From JANPEF01 sp031413115 (lineage in GTDB: Bacteria > Eisenbacteria > RBG-16-71-46 > DASYSL01), in assembly GCA_031413115.1 (NCBI GenBank), contig JANOEH010000236.1:1-18062 (forward strand): DNA of 18,062 bases, read 5' to 3'. Of the stretch, positions 1 through 7,954 are shown piece by piece. Within the stretch, counting starts at the first letter, position 1; each line of letters begins with the position of its first letter. The position numbers and the translations under genes were made by a program. The notes beneath the pieces were generated by a model. It saw only the letters and a program-made list of their open reading frames with translations, did no database searches and had not been told where the DNA came from.

Positions 1-1
1 C

Positions 2-2563
2 CTCAATCATCCGAACATCTGCGCGCTGTACGACGTCGGCAAGGAAGGCGAGATCGACTATCTCGTGCTCGAGCTGATCGAAGGCGACACGCTCGAGGCG
101 CGGCTCGCCCGCGGCCCGCTGCCGTCGCCCGAGGCGCTGCGTCTGGGCGCCCAGATCGCCGACGCGCTCGACCGCGCGCACCGCGCCGGCGTCGTGCACC
201 GTGACTTGAAGCCCGGAAACGTCATGCTCACGCGCGGCGGCGCGAAGCTCATGGACTTTGGTCTCGCCCGCGCCACCGGCCTTGCCGCCGGCGCGGGCAG
301 CGGCGCGATGGATGCCACGCTCGCGCACTCGCCGACGATCGGCCGCGCACTCACGGCCGAGGGCACGATTCTCGGCACGTTCCAGTACATGGCGCCCGAA
401 CAGCTCGAGGGCCGCGAGGCCGATGCGCGCAGCGACATCTGGGCGCTCGGCTGCGTGCTCTACGAGATGTTCACCGGTCGTCGCGCGTTCGAGGGCAGGA
501 GCCAGGCGTCGCTGATCGCGGCGATCCTCGAGCGCGAGCCCGCGCCGGTAGGCGAGACGCCGTCGAGCGCAGGCGACGCGGCGACGACGAGCGGGACCAG
601 CACGATCCGCAGCGCGCCGCCGCACGGCATCGAGCGGCTGATCCGCAACTGCCTGACGAAGGACCCGGAAGAGCGCATCCAGACCGCGCACGACGTGAAG
701 CTGCAGTTGCAGGGCATCGCCGAGGGCGCGGGCTTCTCGACCAGCGGGATGCCGATCTCGGGTGCGAGCTCGCTGAGCGGTGTCGCCGCGGCGCACGCAG
801 CCACCGCGCGCGCCACCGGTGTGCCACGGCCGATCGCCGCCGGGCTCGCCGCGGTCGCGCTCGCCTCGCTCGCCGGGCTGGCGTGGTTCGCGACGCGGCC
901 CGCCCCGGAAACACTGCCCCTGCGCTTCCGCGTGGAGCCGCCGCCGGGAACGACGCAGGCGTACTGGCCGCGCCTCTCGCCGGACGGGCGCTACCTGCTC
1001 ATCCAGGGCGACGATTCCACGGGCACGGTGAGCGCGTGGGTGCGCCCGCTCGACCAGATCGAGGCCGTGCCGATCGCGGGGACGCAGGGACTGCAGCGCG
1101 CCTACTGGTCGCCGGACAGCAAGGAAGTGGTCTTCATGGACGGGGACGAGCTGAAGCGCGCGCCGATCGGCGGCGGCGCTCCGGTCGTCCTGCAGAAGAT
1201 CAAGGACGGCGCCGACCTGAGCTGGGGGGCGAAGGGCCAGATCCTGATCGACGGCAACACATCCGACTCGCTGCGCGTCGTCGCGGCCGGCGGCGGTGAC
1301 GTCAAGCCGGCGACGCACATCGATCGGGCGGCAGGGGAGATTGGCAGCGCCTGGCCCGTCTTCCTGCCCGACGGCGAGCGCTTCCTGTTCATCGGCACGC
1401 GCACGGACGCGGCGACCGGCGGGAACATCCGCCTCGGTCGGCTGGGGTCGCTCGATTCGAAGCTGCTCGGCCGCTCCGACGGTCGCGTCGAGTACGCGCC
1501 CGGGGACTGGATCCTCTTCCTGCGCGGAACCACGCTCGTCGCGCAGAAGCTCGACGTCGGCGCGGGCAAGCTCACGGGCGAGCCGATCCGCCTGGCCGAT
1601 GACCTTCGCGTGGGAGGGTCGCAGGGGCACTTCTCGGTCTCGAACAACGGACTGCTCGCCTTCTCGCTCAATCCCGGCGCCGTCGATCGCACGTTGCGCG
1701 TGGCGGATCGCCGCGGTGGCATCGACGCGCAGGAGCTGGTGAAGGGGACGATCTTCAACGTCCGGCCGTCTCCGGATGGGCGCCGCCTCCTGTACCAGCG
1801 GTCGGCCTCGTCCGCGAGCGCGTTCGGCGAGACCTACGTCTTCGACCTCGATCGCCGCACGGATACGCGGCTCACGTTCACGGATGACGCCGTCCGCAAC
1901 GCACAGTGGTCGCCCGACGGCCGGCGCTTGGCCTACCAGGCGCGCCTGACGCCCGGCGTGTGGACGCTGCGCATCGGCTCGGCCGACGGGCTGGGGGTGC
2001 AGGACACGATCTCGTATCCCCCGGGCAACGCGGTCCACCTGTGGCAATGGTCGGCGGTCGACTCGTCGCTGACCGTCTTCACCGACGCAGGCCGGGTGAC
2101 CACCGTGCCGCTCCGTGGCTCCGACCGACAGCCCCGGGCGCTGCTCGACTCGACGCTCGTCGCCTACCAGGGGACCATCTCGCCGGACGGGCGCTGGCTC
2201 GCCTACGCATCGGGCCAGCCGCCGCAGGTCTTCGTGCACAGCCTGACGGGGGAGCCGGGACGCTGGCAGGTCTCGACCGTGAACGGCTTCATGCCCGCGT
2301 GGACGCGTGGGGGGCGGGAACTGGTGTTCGAGACGTTCGAAGGGCGGCTCCTGTCCGCCGCGATCGAGACGGCGAGCGGATTCCGCGCCGGGATGCCCCA
2401 GGAGCTGTTCCGCCTGCCGATGAGTTCCGGAGGCCTCGGCCTGCCGTCCTGGTCGGTCACCGCGGACGGCGAGCGCTTCTACGTGCTCACCCCACCGCGT
2501 TCCACGACGATTGCAAAGCTCGAAGTCGTCACCGACTTCAAGAAGCTCGTCGGCGGCAAGTGA
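2..2563 (+). CDS. Membrane Ser/Thr kinase with PD40/TolB-like beta-propeller sensor (5' end outside window)
   Basis: This is a Hanks-type Ser/Thr protein kinase anchored in the inner membrane, expected to phosphorylate cytoplasmic proteins in response to something sensed by its propeller. The reading frame is open from the first full codon. By comparison with the next two genes about 66 N-terminal residues are missing, including the glycine loop and the catalytic lysine. Counting visible residues, HRDLKPGN starts at 66, DFG is at 85-87 and an APE-type motif lies near 130. One hydrophobic helix follows at about 278-298 (nt 833-895). The rest, about 550 residues, carries repeated S-P-D-G-R blade motifs (for example RLSPDGRYLL, QWSPDGRRLAY, TISPDGRWLAY) typical of PD40/TolB-like propellers. 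The N-in topology puts the propeller outside the cytoplasm. The stop lies 4 nt before the next kinase. The ligand is unknown. Confidence 0.93.
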   Translation, partial: LNHPNICALYDVGKEGEIDYLVLELIEGDTLEARLARGPLPSPEALRLGAQIADALDRAHRAGVVHRDLKPGNVMLTRGGAKLMDFGLARATGLAAGAGSGAMDATLAHSPTIGRALTAEGTILGTFQYMAPEQLEGREADARSDIWALGCVLYEMFTGRRAFEGRSQASLIAAILEREPAPVGETPSSAGDAATTSGTSTIRSAPPHGIERLIRNCLTKDPEERIQTAHDVKLQLQGIAEGAGFSTSGMPISGASSLSGVAAAHAATARATGVPRPIAAGLAAVALASLAGLAWFATRPAPETLPLRFRVEPPPGTTQAYWPRLSPDGRYLLIQGDDSTGTVSAWVRPLDQIEAVPIAGTQGLQRAYWSPDSKEVVFMDGDELKRAPIGGGAPVVLQKIKDGADLSWGAKGQILIDGNTSDSLRVVAAGGGDVKPATHIDRAAGEIGSAWPVFLPDGERFLFIGTRTDAATGGNIRLGRLGSLDSKLLGRSDGRVEYAPGDWILFLRGTTLVAQKLDVGAGKLTGEPIRLADDLRVGGSQGHFSVSNNGLLAFSLNPGAVDRTLRVADRRGGIDAQELVKGTIFNVRPSPDGRRLLYQRSASSASAFGETYVFDLDRRTDTRLTFTDDAVRNAQWSPDGRRLAYQARLTPGVWTLRIGSADGLGVQDTISYPPGNAVHLWQWSAVDSSLTVFTDAGRVTTVPLRGSDRQPRALLDSTLVAYQGTISPDGRWLAYASGQPPQVFVHSLTGEPGRWQVSTVNGFMPAWTRGGRELVFETFEGRLLSAAIETASGFRAGMPQELFRLPMSSGGLGLPSWSVTADGERFYVLTPPRSTTIAKLEVVTDFKKLVGGK

Positions 2564-2567
2564 CCGC

Positions 2568-5267
2568 ATGACGCTCGTCGCCGGTACGAAACTCGGTCCC
2601 TACGAGATCAGCACGCCGCTCGGCGCCGGTGGCATGGGCGAGGTCTATCGCGCGCGCGATCCGCGGCTGGGCCGCGACGTCGCGATCAAGGTTTTGCCCG
2701 CGCACCTGTCGAACAACCCCGAGATCCGCGCGCGCTTCGAGCGCGAGGCGAAAACCGTCTCATCGCTCAACCATCCGCACATCTGCACGCTGCACGACGT
2801 AGGCCGCGAGGGCGACACCGACTTCCTGGTGATGGAGTTGATCGAGGGCGAGACGCTGGCCGCGCGCCTTTCGCGTGGGGCGCTGCCGCCCGCAGACGTG
2901 CTCCGCCTGGGCGCCCAGATCGCCGACGCGCTCGATCGCGCGCACCGCGCCGGCGTGATCCACCGCGACCTGAAGCCCGGCAACGTGATGCTCACCAAGT
3001 CGGGTGCCAAGCTCATGGACTTCGGCCTGGCGCGCGCGACCGCCATCGCGGCCGCTCCGGGCAGCTCGAGTGTGACCATGAGCGTCGGCACGCCGTCGCC
3101 GACCATGGCCGGGCCCCTCACTGCCGAGGGCACGATCGTCGGCACGTTCCAGTACATGGCGCCCGAGCAGCTCGAAGGTGGCGAGGCCGATGCACGCTCA
3201 GACCTGTGGGCGCTGGGCTGCGTCCTCTACGAGATGGCGACCGGCAAGGTCGCGTTCACGGGGCGGAGCGCCGCGTCGCTCATCTCGGCGATCCTGACCA
3301 GCGAACCGACCCCGGTGTCACAGGTTGCGCCGCTGTCGCCTCCGGCGCTCGATCGCCTGATCGGCGCGTGCCTGGCGAAGGACCCGGCGGATCGGGTGCA
3401 GAGTGCGCACGACGTGCGGCTGCAATTGCAGTGGATGGGCGAGGCAGGAGCGTCGTCGTCGGGCGTGCTTGCCATGGCGGCGCAGGGCGCAGGTGCGCGG
3501 GCGCGCCGCGGCGCCTGGTTCCCGTGGGCCGCGCTCGCGATCGGCGTGCTCGGAATCGCGGCGGCGGCGTATTTCGCCACCCGGCCACGCGGCGGTCCGG
3601 CGGCTCCGCTCGTGCTCGAAGTCCCGGTCCCGCCCGGCATGACCCTGTTCCAGTGGTGGACCGCCAGCGAACTCTCCCCCGATGGCGCCTCGGTGGTCGC
3701 GATGGGCCGGCGGGGAAGCGAACCGCTCCGCATCTGGCTGTGGCGACTGGAGTCCCCGGATCCGGTCGCGCTCGACGGGACCGAGGATGCGTTCTTCCCC
3801 GTGTGGTCGCCGGACGGCCGTTCGATCGCGTTCTCCGGGGGGAGCGACGAGGCGCTCTATCGCATGTCCGTCACCGGTGGCAGCCCGACCCGGGTGAGCC
3901 CGATGACCGACTGCCGCGGGATCGGCTGGGGCTCGAAGGACATCCTCCTCTTCGCGCCGACGGCGGCCGGACCGATCTACCAGGTGCCCGCGGGGGGCGG
4001 CACGGCCGTCGCCGCGACGACGCTCGACGCCTCGCGCGGCGAGGCGTCGCACCGCTATCCGACCTTCCTGCCCGACGGCGAGCACTTCCTCTTCGCGACT
4101 CTGCCCACGGGCCCGCGCGGATTCCCGATCTACGCCGGGAAGCTCGGATCGAAGGACGTGAAGCACGTCCTCGATGCCGGGTGCATGCCGAGCTTCGCCG
4201 CGCCCGGATACCTGGTCTTCGTCGAGAACGGGAAGATCGTGGCGCAGCGTTTCGACACGCAGAAGCTCGCGGTCTCGGGGGAGCGCATTCCGCTTGCCGA
4301 AGCGCCGGACGCGTCGGACCTGACGGCGGAGCGCGTGGCCTCGGCATCGCGCGACGGCCGGCTCCTGTACCCGGCGATCCCCCCACCGCGAGCGCGTCTC
4401 GAGTGGTTCGATCGCAGCGGGGCCTCGCGCGGCGCGATCGCCCTGGCCGAGGGGGACTGGCAACTGAGTGCGCTGTCGCCCGATCAGCGCTTCGCCGTGG
4501 CCAGGCAGGATCGCGCCCTCTGGCGGGTCGATCTCGAGCGGGCGATCGCCACCCGGCTCGTCGGGGGCGTGCAAGATCCCCCCGTCGCGGTGTCGCCGGA
4601 CGGGGCGCGCATCGCGCTCAACCTCGAGAGCCGGCGCGTCGACCACGTCACCGTGATGTCGAGCGGCGGGAGCGGGGCGCGGGACTCGGTGCAGACGGTC
4701 TCGGCCCTGTTCCAGGAAGCGGTCGACTGGTCGCGCGACGGCCGCTCGCTCCTCGTCGCCGTCCTCGGGCGCGCCGACGCGGTGGGGGACGACACGTCGT
4801 GGGACCTGTGGACGGTCCCGCTTGACGGCAGCGGCCCGCCCCGGCCCTACCTCGCCACGACGGCCCTCGAACGCAACGGGCGGATCTCCCCGGATGGGAA
4901 GTGGATCGCCTGCGCGCCGACGGCCGAAGGCCAGGTCGAGGGGTTCATCGACTCGTACCCGGTTCCGGGGCATCGCTTGCAGGTCTTCTCGCGGGAGGCC
5001 AGCCGCCCGGTGAGCCTGCAGTGGGGTCGGGGCGGGCGCGAGGTCATCTACAGGGACGCCGAGGGCTTCCTGTGGAGCCTTCCGCTCGAGTTCGTCGGCG
5101 AGGAAGCGCGCGCCGGAACGCCGAGACGCCTGTTTCGGGCGCCCGCCGGGGTGACCGCGATGCGGACGCTCGACGGCGAGCGGTTCCTCTTCAGCCTCGC
5201 GAGCGGAAGTTCGAGCGGGCCCGCAATGCGCGTCGTGCAGAACTGGCCGGAGTTGTTGAAGCGATGA
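2568..5267 (+). CDS. Membrane Ser/Thr kinase with PD40/TolB-like beta-propeller sensor
   Basis: This 899-residue receptor-type Ser/Thr kinase is complete. The glycine loop GAGGMG is at 19-24, the catalytic lysine is K41 (VAIK), the helix C glutamate is E60, HRD is at 132-134, DFG at 151-153 and APE at 198-200. A Ser/Thr/Pro/Ala-rich activation segment (about 160-192) offers phosphorylation sites. A single membrane helix lies at about 318-336, after which blade motifs such as VWSPDGRSIAF, TFLPDGEHFLF and RISPDGKWIA run to the C terminus. The ATG at 2568 was chosen because all paralogues start M-T/S-L-x-x-G-T-K/R-L-G at exactly this point. The frame is open further upstream but overlaps the previous gene. 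No clear Shine-Dalgarno is visible, so coupling to the upstream stop (4-nt gap) is likely. The kinase half closely matches the next gene, while the propeller half has diverged. The sensed signal is unknown. Confidence 0.95.
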   Translation: MTLVAGTKLGPYEISTPLGAGGMGEVYRARDPRLGRDVAIKVLPAHLSNNPEIRARFEREAKTVSSLNHPHICTLHDVGREGDTDFLVMELIEGETLAARLSRGALPPADVLRLGAQIADALDRAHRAGVIHRDLKPGNVMLTKSGAKLMDFGLARATAIAAAPGSSSVTMSVGTPSPTMAGPLTAEGTIVGTFQYMAPEQLEGGEADARSDLWALGCVLYEMATGKVAFTGRSAASLISAILTSEPTPVSQVAPLSPPALDRLIGACLAKDPADRVQSAHDVRLQLQWMGEAGASSSGVLAMAAQGAGARARRGAWFPWAALAIGVLGIAAAAYFATRPRGGPAAPLVLEVPVPPGMTLFQWWTASELSPDGASVVAMGRRGSEPLRIWLWRLESPDPVALDGTEDAFFPVWSPDGRSIAFSGGSDEALYRMSVTGGSPTRVSPMTDCRGIGWGSKDILLFAPTAAGPIYQVPAGGGTAVAATTLDASRGEASHRYPTFLPDGEHFLFATLPTGPRGFPIYAGKLGSKDVKHVLDAGCMPSFAAPGYLVFVENGKIVAQRFDTQKLAVSGERIPLAEAPDASDLTAERVASASRDGRLLYPAIPPPRARLEWFDRSGASRGAIALAEGDWQLSALSPDQRFAVARQDRALWRVDLERAIATRLVGGVQDPPVAVSPDGARIALNLESRRVDHVTVMSSGGSGARDSVQTVSALFQEAVDWSRDGRSLLVAVLGRADAVGDDTSWDLWTVPLDGSGPPRPYLATTALERNGRISPDGKWIACAPTAEGQVEGFIDSYPVPGHRLQVFSREASRPVSLQWGRGGREVIYRDAEGFLWSLPLEFVGEEARAGTPRRLFRAPAGVTAMRTLDGERFLFSLASGSSSGPAMRVVQNWPELLKR
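2916..3040 (+). repeat. Direct repeat copy 1: kinase catalytic segment
   Basis: This 125-nt stretch matches 5612-5736 with 4 mismatches by manual alignment. All four differences are silent third-position changes. It encodes the helix E, HRD and DFG region. It reflects duplication of the kinase gene, with strong constraint or later gene conversion. Confidence 0.85.
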
Positions 5268-7954
5268 GCCTCGCACCCGGCACCCGGCTCGGACCGTACG
5301 AGATCAGCACGCCGCTCGGCGCGGGCGGCATGGGCGAGGTGTATCGCGCCCGCGACCCGCGCCTGGGCCGCGACGTCGCGATCAAGGTGCTGCCGCTTGC
5401 GCTCACGGCGAATGCGGAGTCGCGCGCGCGCTTCGAGCGCGAGGCGCGCACCATCTCCTCGCTCAATCATCCGCACATCTGCACGATCCACGACGTCGGG
5501 CGCGAGGGCGACACCGATTACCTCGTGCTCGAGCTGATCGAGGGCGAGACGCTGGCCGCTCGACTGGCGCGCGGGTCGCTGCCCACGGGCGACGTGCTGA
5601 AGTTCGGCGCGCAGATCGCCGACGCGCTCGATCGCGCGCACCGCGCCGGCGTGATCCACCGTGACCTGAAGCCCGGCAACGTGATGCTCACCAAGTCCGG
5701 CGCCAAGCTCATGGACTTCGGGCTGGCGCGCGCGACGGGTCTCGCCGGCCCGGCGAGCGGCAGCGCGACGATGGCACCCTCGCCGACGATCGCGGGGCCA
5801 CTGACCGCCGAGGGGACGGTGGTCGGCACCTTCCAGTACATGGCGCCGGAGCAGCTCGAGGGCAAGGAGGCCGATGCGCGGGGCGACCTCTGGTCGTTCG
5901 GCTGCGTGCTCTACGAGATGGCCACCGGCAAAGCGGCCTTCAGCGGCTCGACGCAGGCCAGCCTGATCAGCGCGATCATGCGCGACGTGCCGCGGCCGAT
6001 GGCGGAACGCGTGCCCACGTCGCCGCCCGCCCTCGATCGGCTGGTCGGCGCGCTGCTGGCGAAGGATCCCGACGAACGCCTGCAGACCGCGCACGACGCG
6101 AAGTTGCAGTTGCAGTGGGCGGGGGACGCGGGATCGAGCGCATCGTCGACCGTCGCCCCCGCGCCCGGCGGATTCGCCGCGGTGCGTCGCGGTCGGGGCG
6201 CGCTTCTTCCTGCACTCGCGGTCGGGCTGGCGCTCGTCGCGGCCGCCGCGTGGTTCCTGCCGCTGGGGCGCACGTTCGGACGGGGCGAGGGCCGGGTGCG
6301 CCTGACGATCCAGCCGCCGGCGGGCATCGTCGTGGCCGACAACGCCACTTCGGCAGTGATCTCCCCGGACGGGCGCATGATCGTCTTCGTCGGCAGCGAT
6401 TCGAGCGCCAGCGCTCGACTGTGGCTGCGCGACCTGGGGAGCCTCGAGGCACGCCCGATCGAAGGGACGGAGCACGGGCTCCAGCCGTTCTGGGCGCCGG
6501 ACAGTCGCGGGCTCGGGTTCTTCGCCGACGGCAAGATGAAGAAGCTGGCGATCGCGGGGGGGAAGCCGGAGATCCTGTGCGACGCGCCCGATCCCCGCGG
6601 CGGCACCTGGGGATCGCGGGGCACGATCGTCTTTGCGCCGCTGGCGACGGGCGGACTGTTCAGCATCGCCGCCGAAGGTGGGAAGGTGACCGAACTCGTG
6701 CTCCCCGACTCGTCACGCCACGAGACCGCACTGCGCTTTCCCTGCTTCCTGCCCGACGGCAGGCGTTACCTGTTCGTCACCCTGCCGCGCCGCGACGGCG
6801 CCTTCGACGTCCAGCTCGGGGAGCTGGGATCGAGGAAGCCCCGCAGCATCGCGCACGCCGGTGCATCGCCGGTCTACACCGAACCCGGCTATCTGATCAC
6901 CGCGCGCGGCGCGCGCATGACGGCGGAGCGGTTCGATGCGCGCGCGGGCAAGGTCACCGGCCAGCCATTCACCATCGGCGAGGCGCCCGTCGGTGTCCCC
7001 AACGATGGCGCGCCGATTGCCTCGGCGTCGCGCGGCGGAGTACTCGCCTACTCGTCGGGGAGCCTCATCAACAGCCGGCTGGAATGGTGGGATCGAGCCG
7101 GCCGGATCGTGGGCGCGCTCCCCCTGCCCGGCGGATCCTGGTCAACTCCGCTCATCTCGCCCGACGGCCGCCAGGCCCTCGTGTTGCGCGCGACCTCCAT
7201 GTTCGAACTGGACCTGTGGCGGCTCGACCTGGGGACCGGCGAATCGACCCGCATCACGTTCGTGCCGACGCAGCTCCAGGGTGGCTTCGCGTGGTCTCCC
7301 GACGGGAATCGCGTGGTCTGCAACATGACGCCGAAGGGTCCCGGGGACCTGTTCATCCAGTCCGTGAACGGCGGCGAACCGGAACTCCTGTACGAATCCG
7401 ACGTCGTGTTCAAGAATCCGGCGTCGTGGTCTCCTGACGGGAAGTTCATCACGTTCTACCAGCCCGACGCGAAGACCGGGTGGGATGTCTGGGCGATCCC
7501 GGTGGACGGCGAGCGCAAGCCGATCCCGCTGGTCCGCACTCCCGCCAACGAAGGCGGCGGCTGGATCTCGCCCGACGGCCGCTGGGTCGCGTACAACTCC
7601 GACGAATCGGGACGCAGCGAACTCTACGTCCAGTCCTTCCCGGGGCCGTCGGGGCGCACGCGGGTGAGCGGGTCTGCGAGCAGTAGTACCAACCCCGGAG
7701 TCTGCTGGTGGTCCCGGGACAGCCGCGAGTTCCTGTTCGTTACCGGCACCAGCCTGCGCGCGGTCCCGATCGGATCGGGCGCGGCGCTCGAAATCGGTCC
7801 GTGGCGTCCGCTCTTCGACCTCCCCGCGGTGAATCTCGGGATGGCTGCGACGCCCGACCACGAGCGCTTTCTGGTGGCCGTTCCCGACGGAATCGTCGCG
7901 ACTCCCGCGGTCGTGATCGACATGAACTGGGCTTCGGCGGCGCGCCAGCCATGA
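5264..7954 (+). CDS. Membrane Ser/Thr kinase with PD40/TolB-like beta-propeller sensor
   Basis: This 896-residue paralogue of the preceding gene has every catalytic element: glycine loop at 19-24, K41, E60, HRD at 132-134, DFG at 151-153 and an APE motif at 194-196. One membrane helix lies at about 312-333. The C-terminal part is a PD40/TolB-like propeller with motifs such as VISPDGRMIVF, FAWSPDGNRVV, SWSPDGKFITF and WISPDGRWVAY. The kinase should be cytoplasmic and the propeller extracytoplasmic. The start codon overlaps the previous stop as ATGA (5264-5267), which suggests translational coupling. A GGAG at 5249-5252 is a possible but distant ribosome site. The frame is open back to about 4901, but that stretch is antiparalogous noise inside the previous gene, and the family start motif M-S-L-A-P-G-T-R-L-G sits at 5264. 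The ligand and substrates cannot be read from sequence. Confidence 0.95.
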   Translation: MSLAPGTRLGPYEISTPLGAGGMGEVYRARDPRLGRDVAIKVLPLALTANAESRARFEREARTISSLNHPHICTIHDVGREGDTDYLVLELIEGETLAARLARGSLPTGDVLKFGAQIADALDRAHRAGVIHRDLKPGNVMLTKSGAKLMDFGLARATGLAGPASGSATMAPSPTIAGPLTAEGTVVGTFQYMAPEQLEGKEADARGDLWSFGCVLYEMATGKAAFSGSTQASLISAIMRDVPRPMAERVPTSPPALDRLVGALLAKDPDERLQTAHDAKLQLQWAGDAGSSASSTVAPAPGGFAAVRRGRGALLPALAVGLALVAAAAWFLPLGRTFGRGEGRVRLTIQPPAGIVVADNATSAVISPDGRMIVFVGSDSSASARLWLRDLGSLEARPIEGTEHGLQPFWAPDSRGLGFFADGKMKKLAIAGGKPEILCDAPDPRGGTWGSRGTIVFAPLATGGLFSIAAEGGKVTELVLPDSSRHETALRFPCFLPDGRRYLFVTLPRRDGAFDVQLGELGSRKPRSIAHAGASPVYTEPGYLITARGARMTAERFDARAGKVTGQPFTIGEAPVGVPNDGAPIASASRGGVLAYSSGSLINSRLEWWDRAGRIVGALPLPGGSWSTPLISPDGRQALVLRATSMFELDLWRLDLGTGESTRITFVPTQLQGGFAWSPDGNRVVCNMTPKGPGDLFIQSVNGGEPELLYESDVVFKNPASWSPDGKFITFYQPDAKTGWDVWAIPVDGERKPIPLVRTPANEGGGWISPDGRWVAYNSDESGRSELYVQSFPGPSGRTRVSGSASSSTNPGVCWWSRDSREFLFVTGTSLRAVPIGSGAALEIGPWRPLFDLPAVNLGMAATPDHERFLVAVPDGIVATPAVVIDMNWASAARQP
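5612..5736 (+). repeat. Direct repeat copy 2: kinase catalytic segment
   Basis: This is the second copy of the 125-nt segment at 2916-3040, in the same orientation, about 2.7 kb apart and in the equivalent position of the neighbouring paralogue. It could support recombination between the two genes. Confidence 0.85.

Noticed and set aside
4901..5263. Upstream extension of the third kinase
   Set aside because: The frame is open but overlaps the second kinase; the shared family start motif is at 5264. The same argument removes extensions at 7708-7950 and 10848-10988.
3318..5276. Minus-strand open frame of about 650 codons opposite a propeller kinase
   Set aside because: Low-complexity Arg/Ala/Gly/His-rich translation without domains; the plus strand has clear PD40 repeats.
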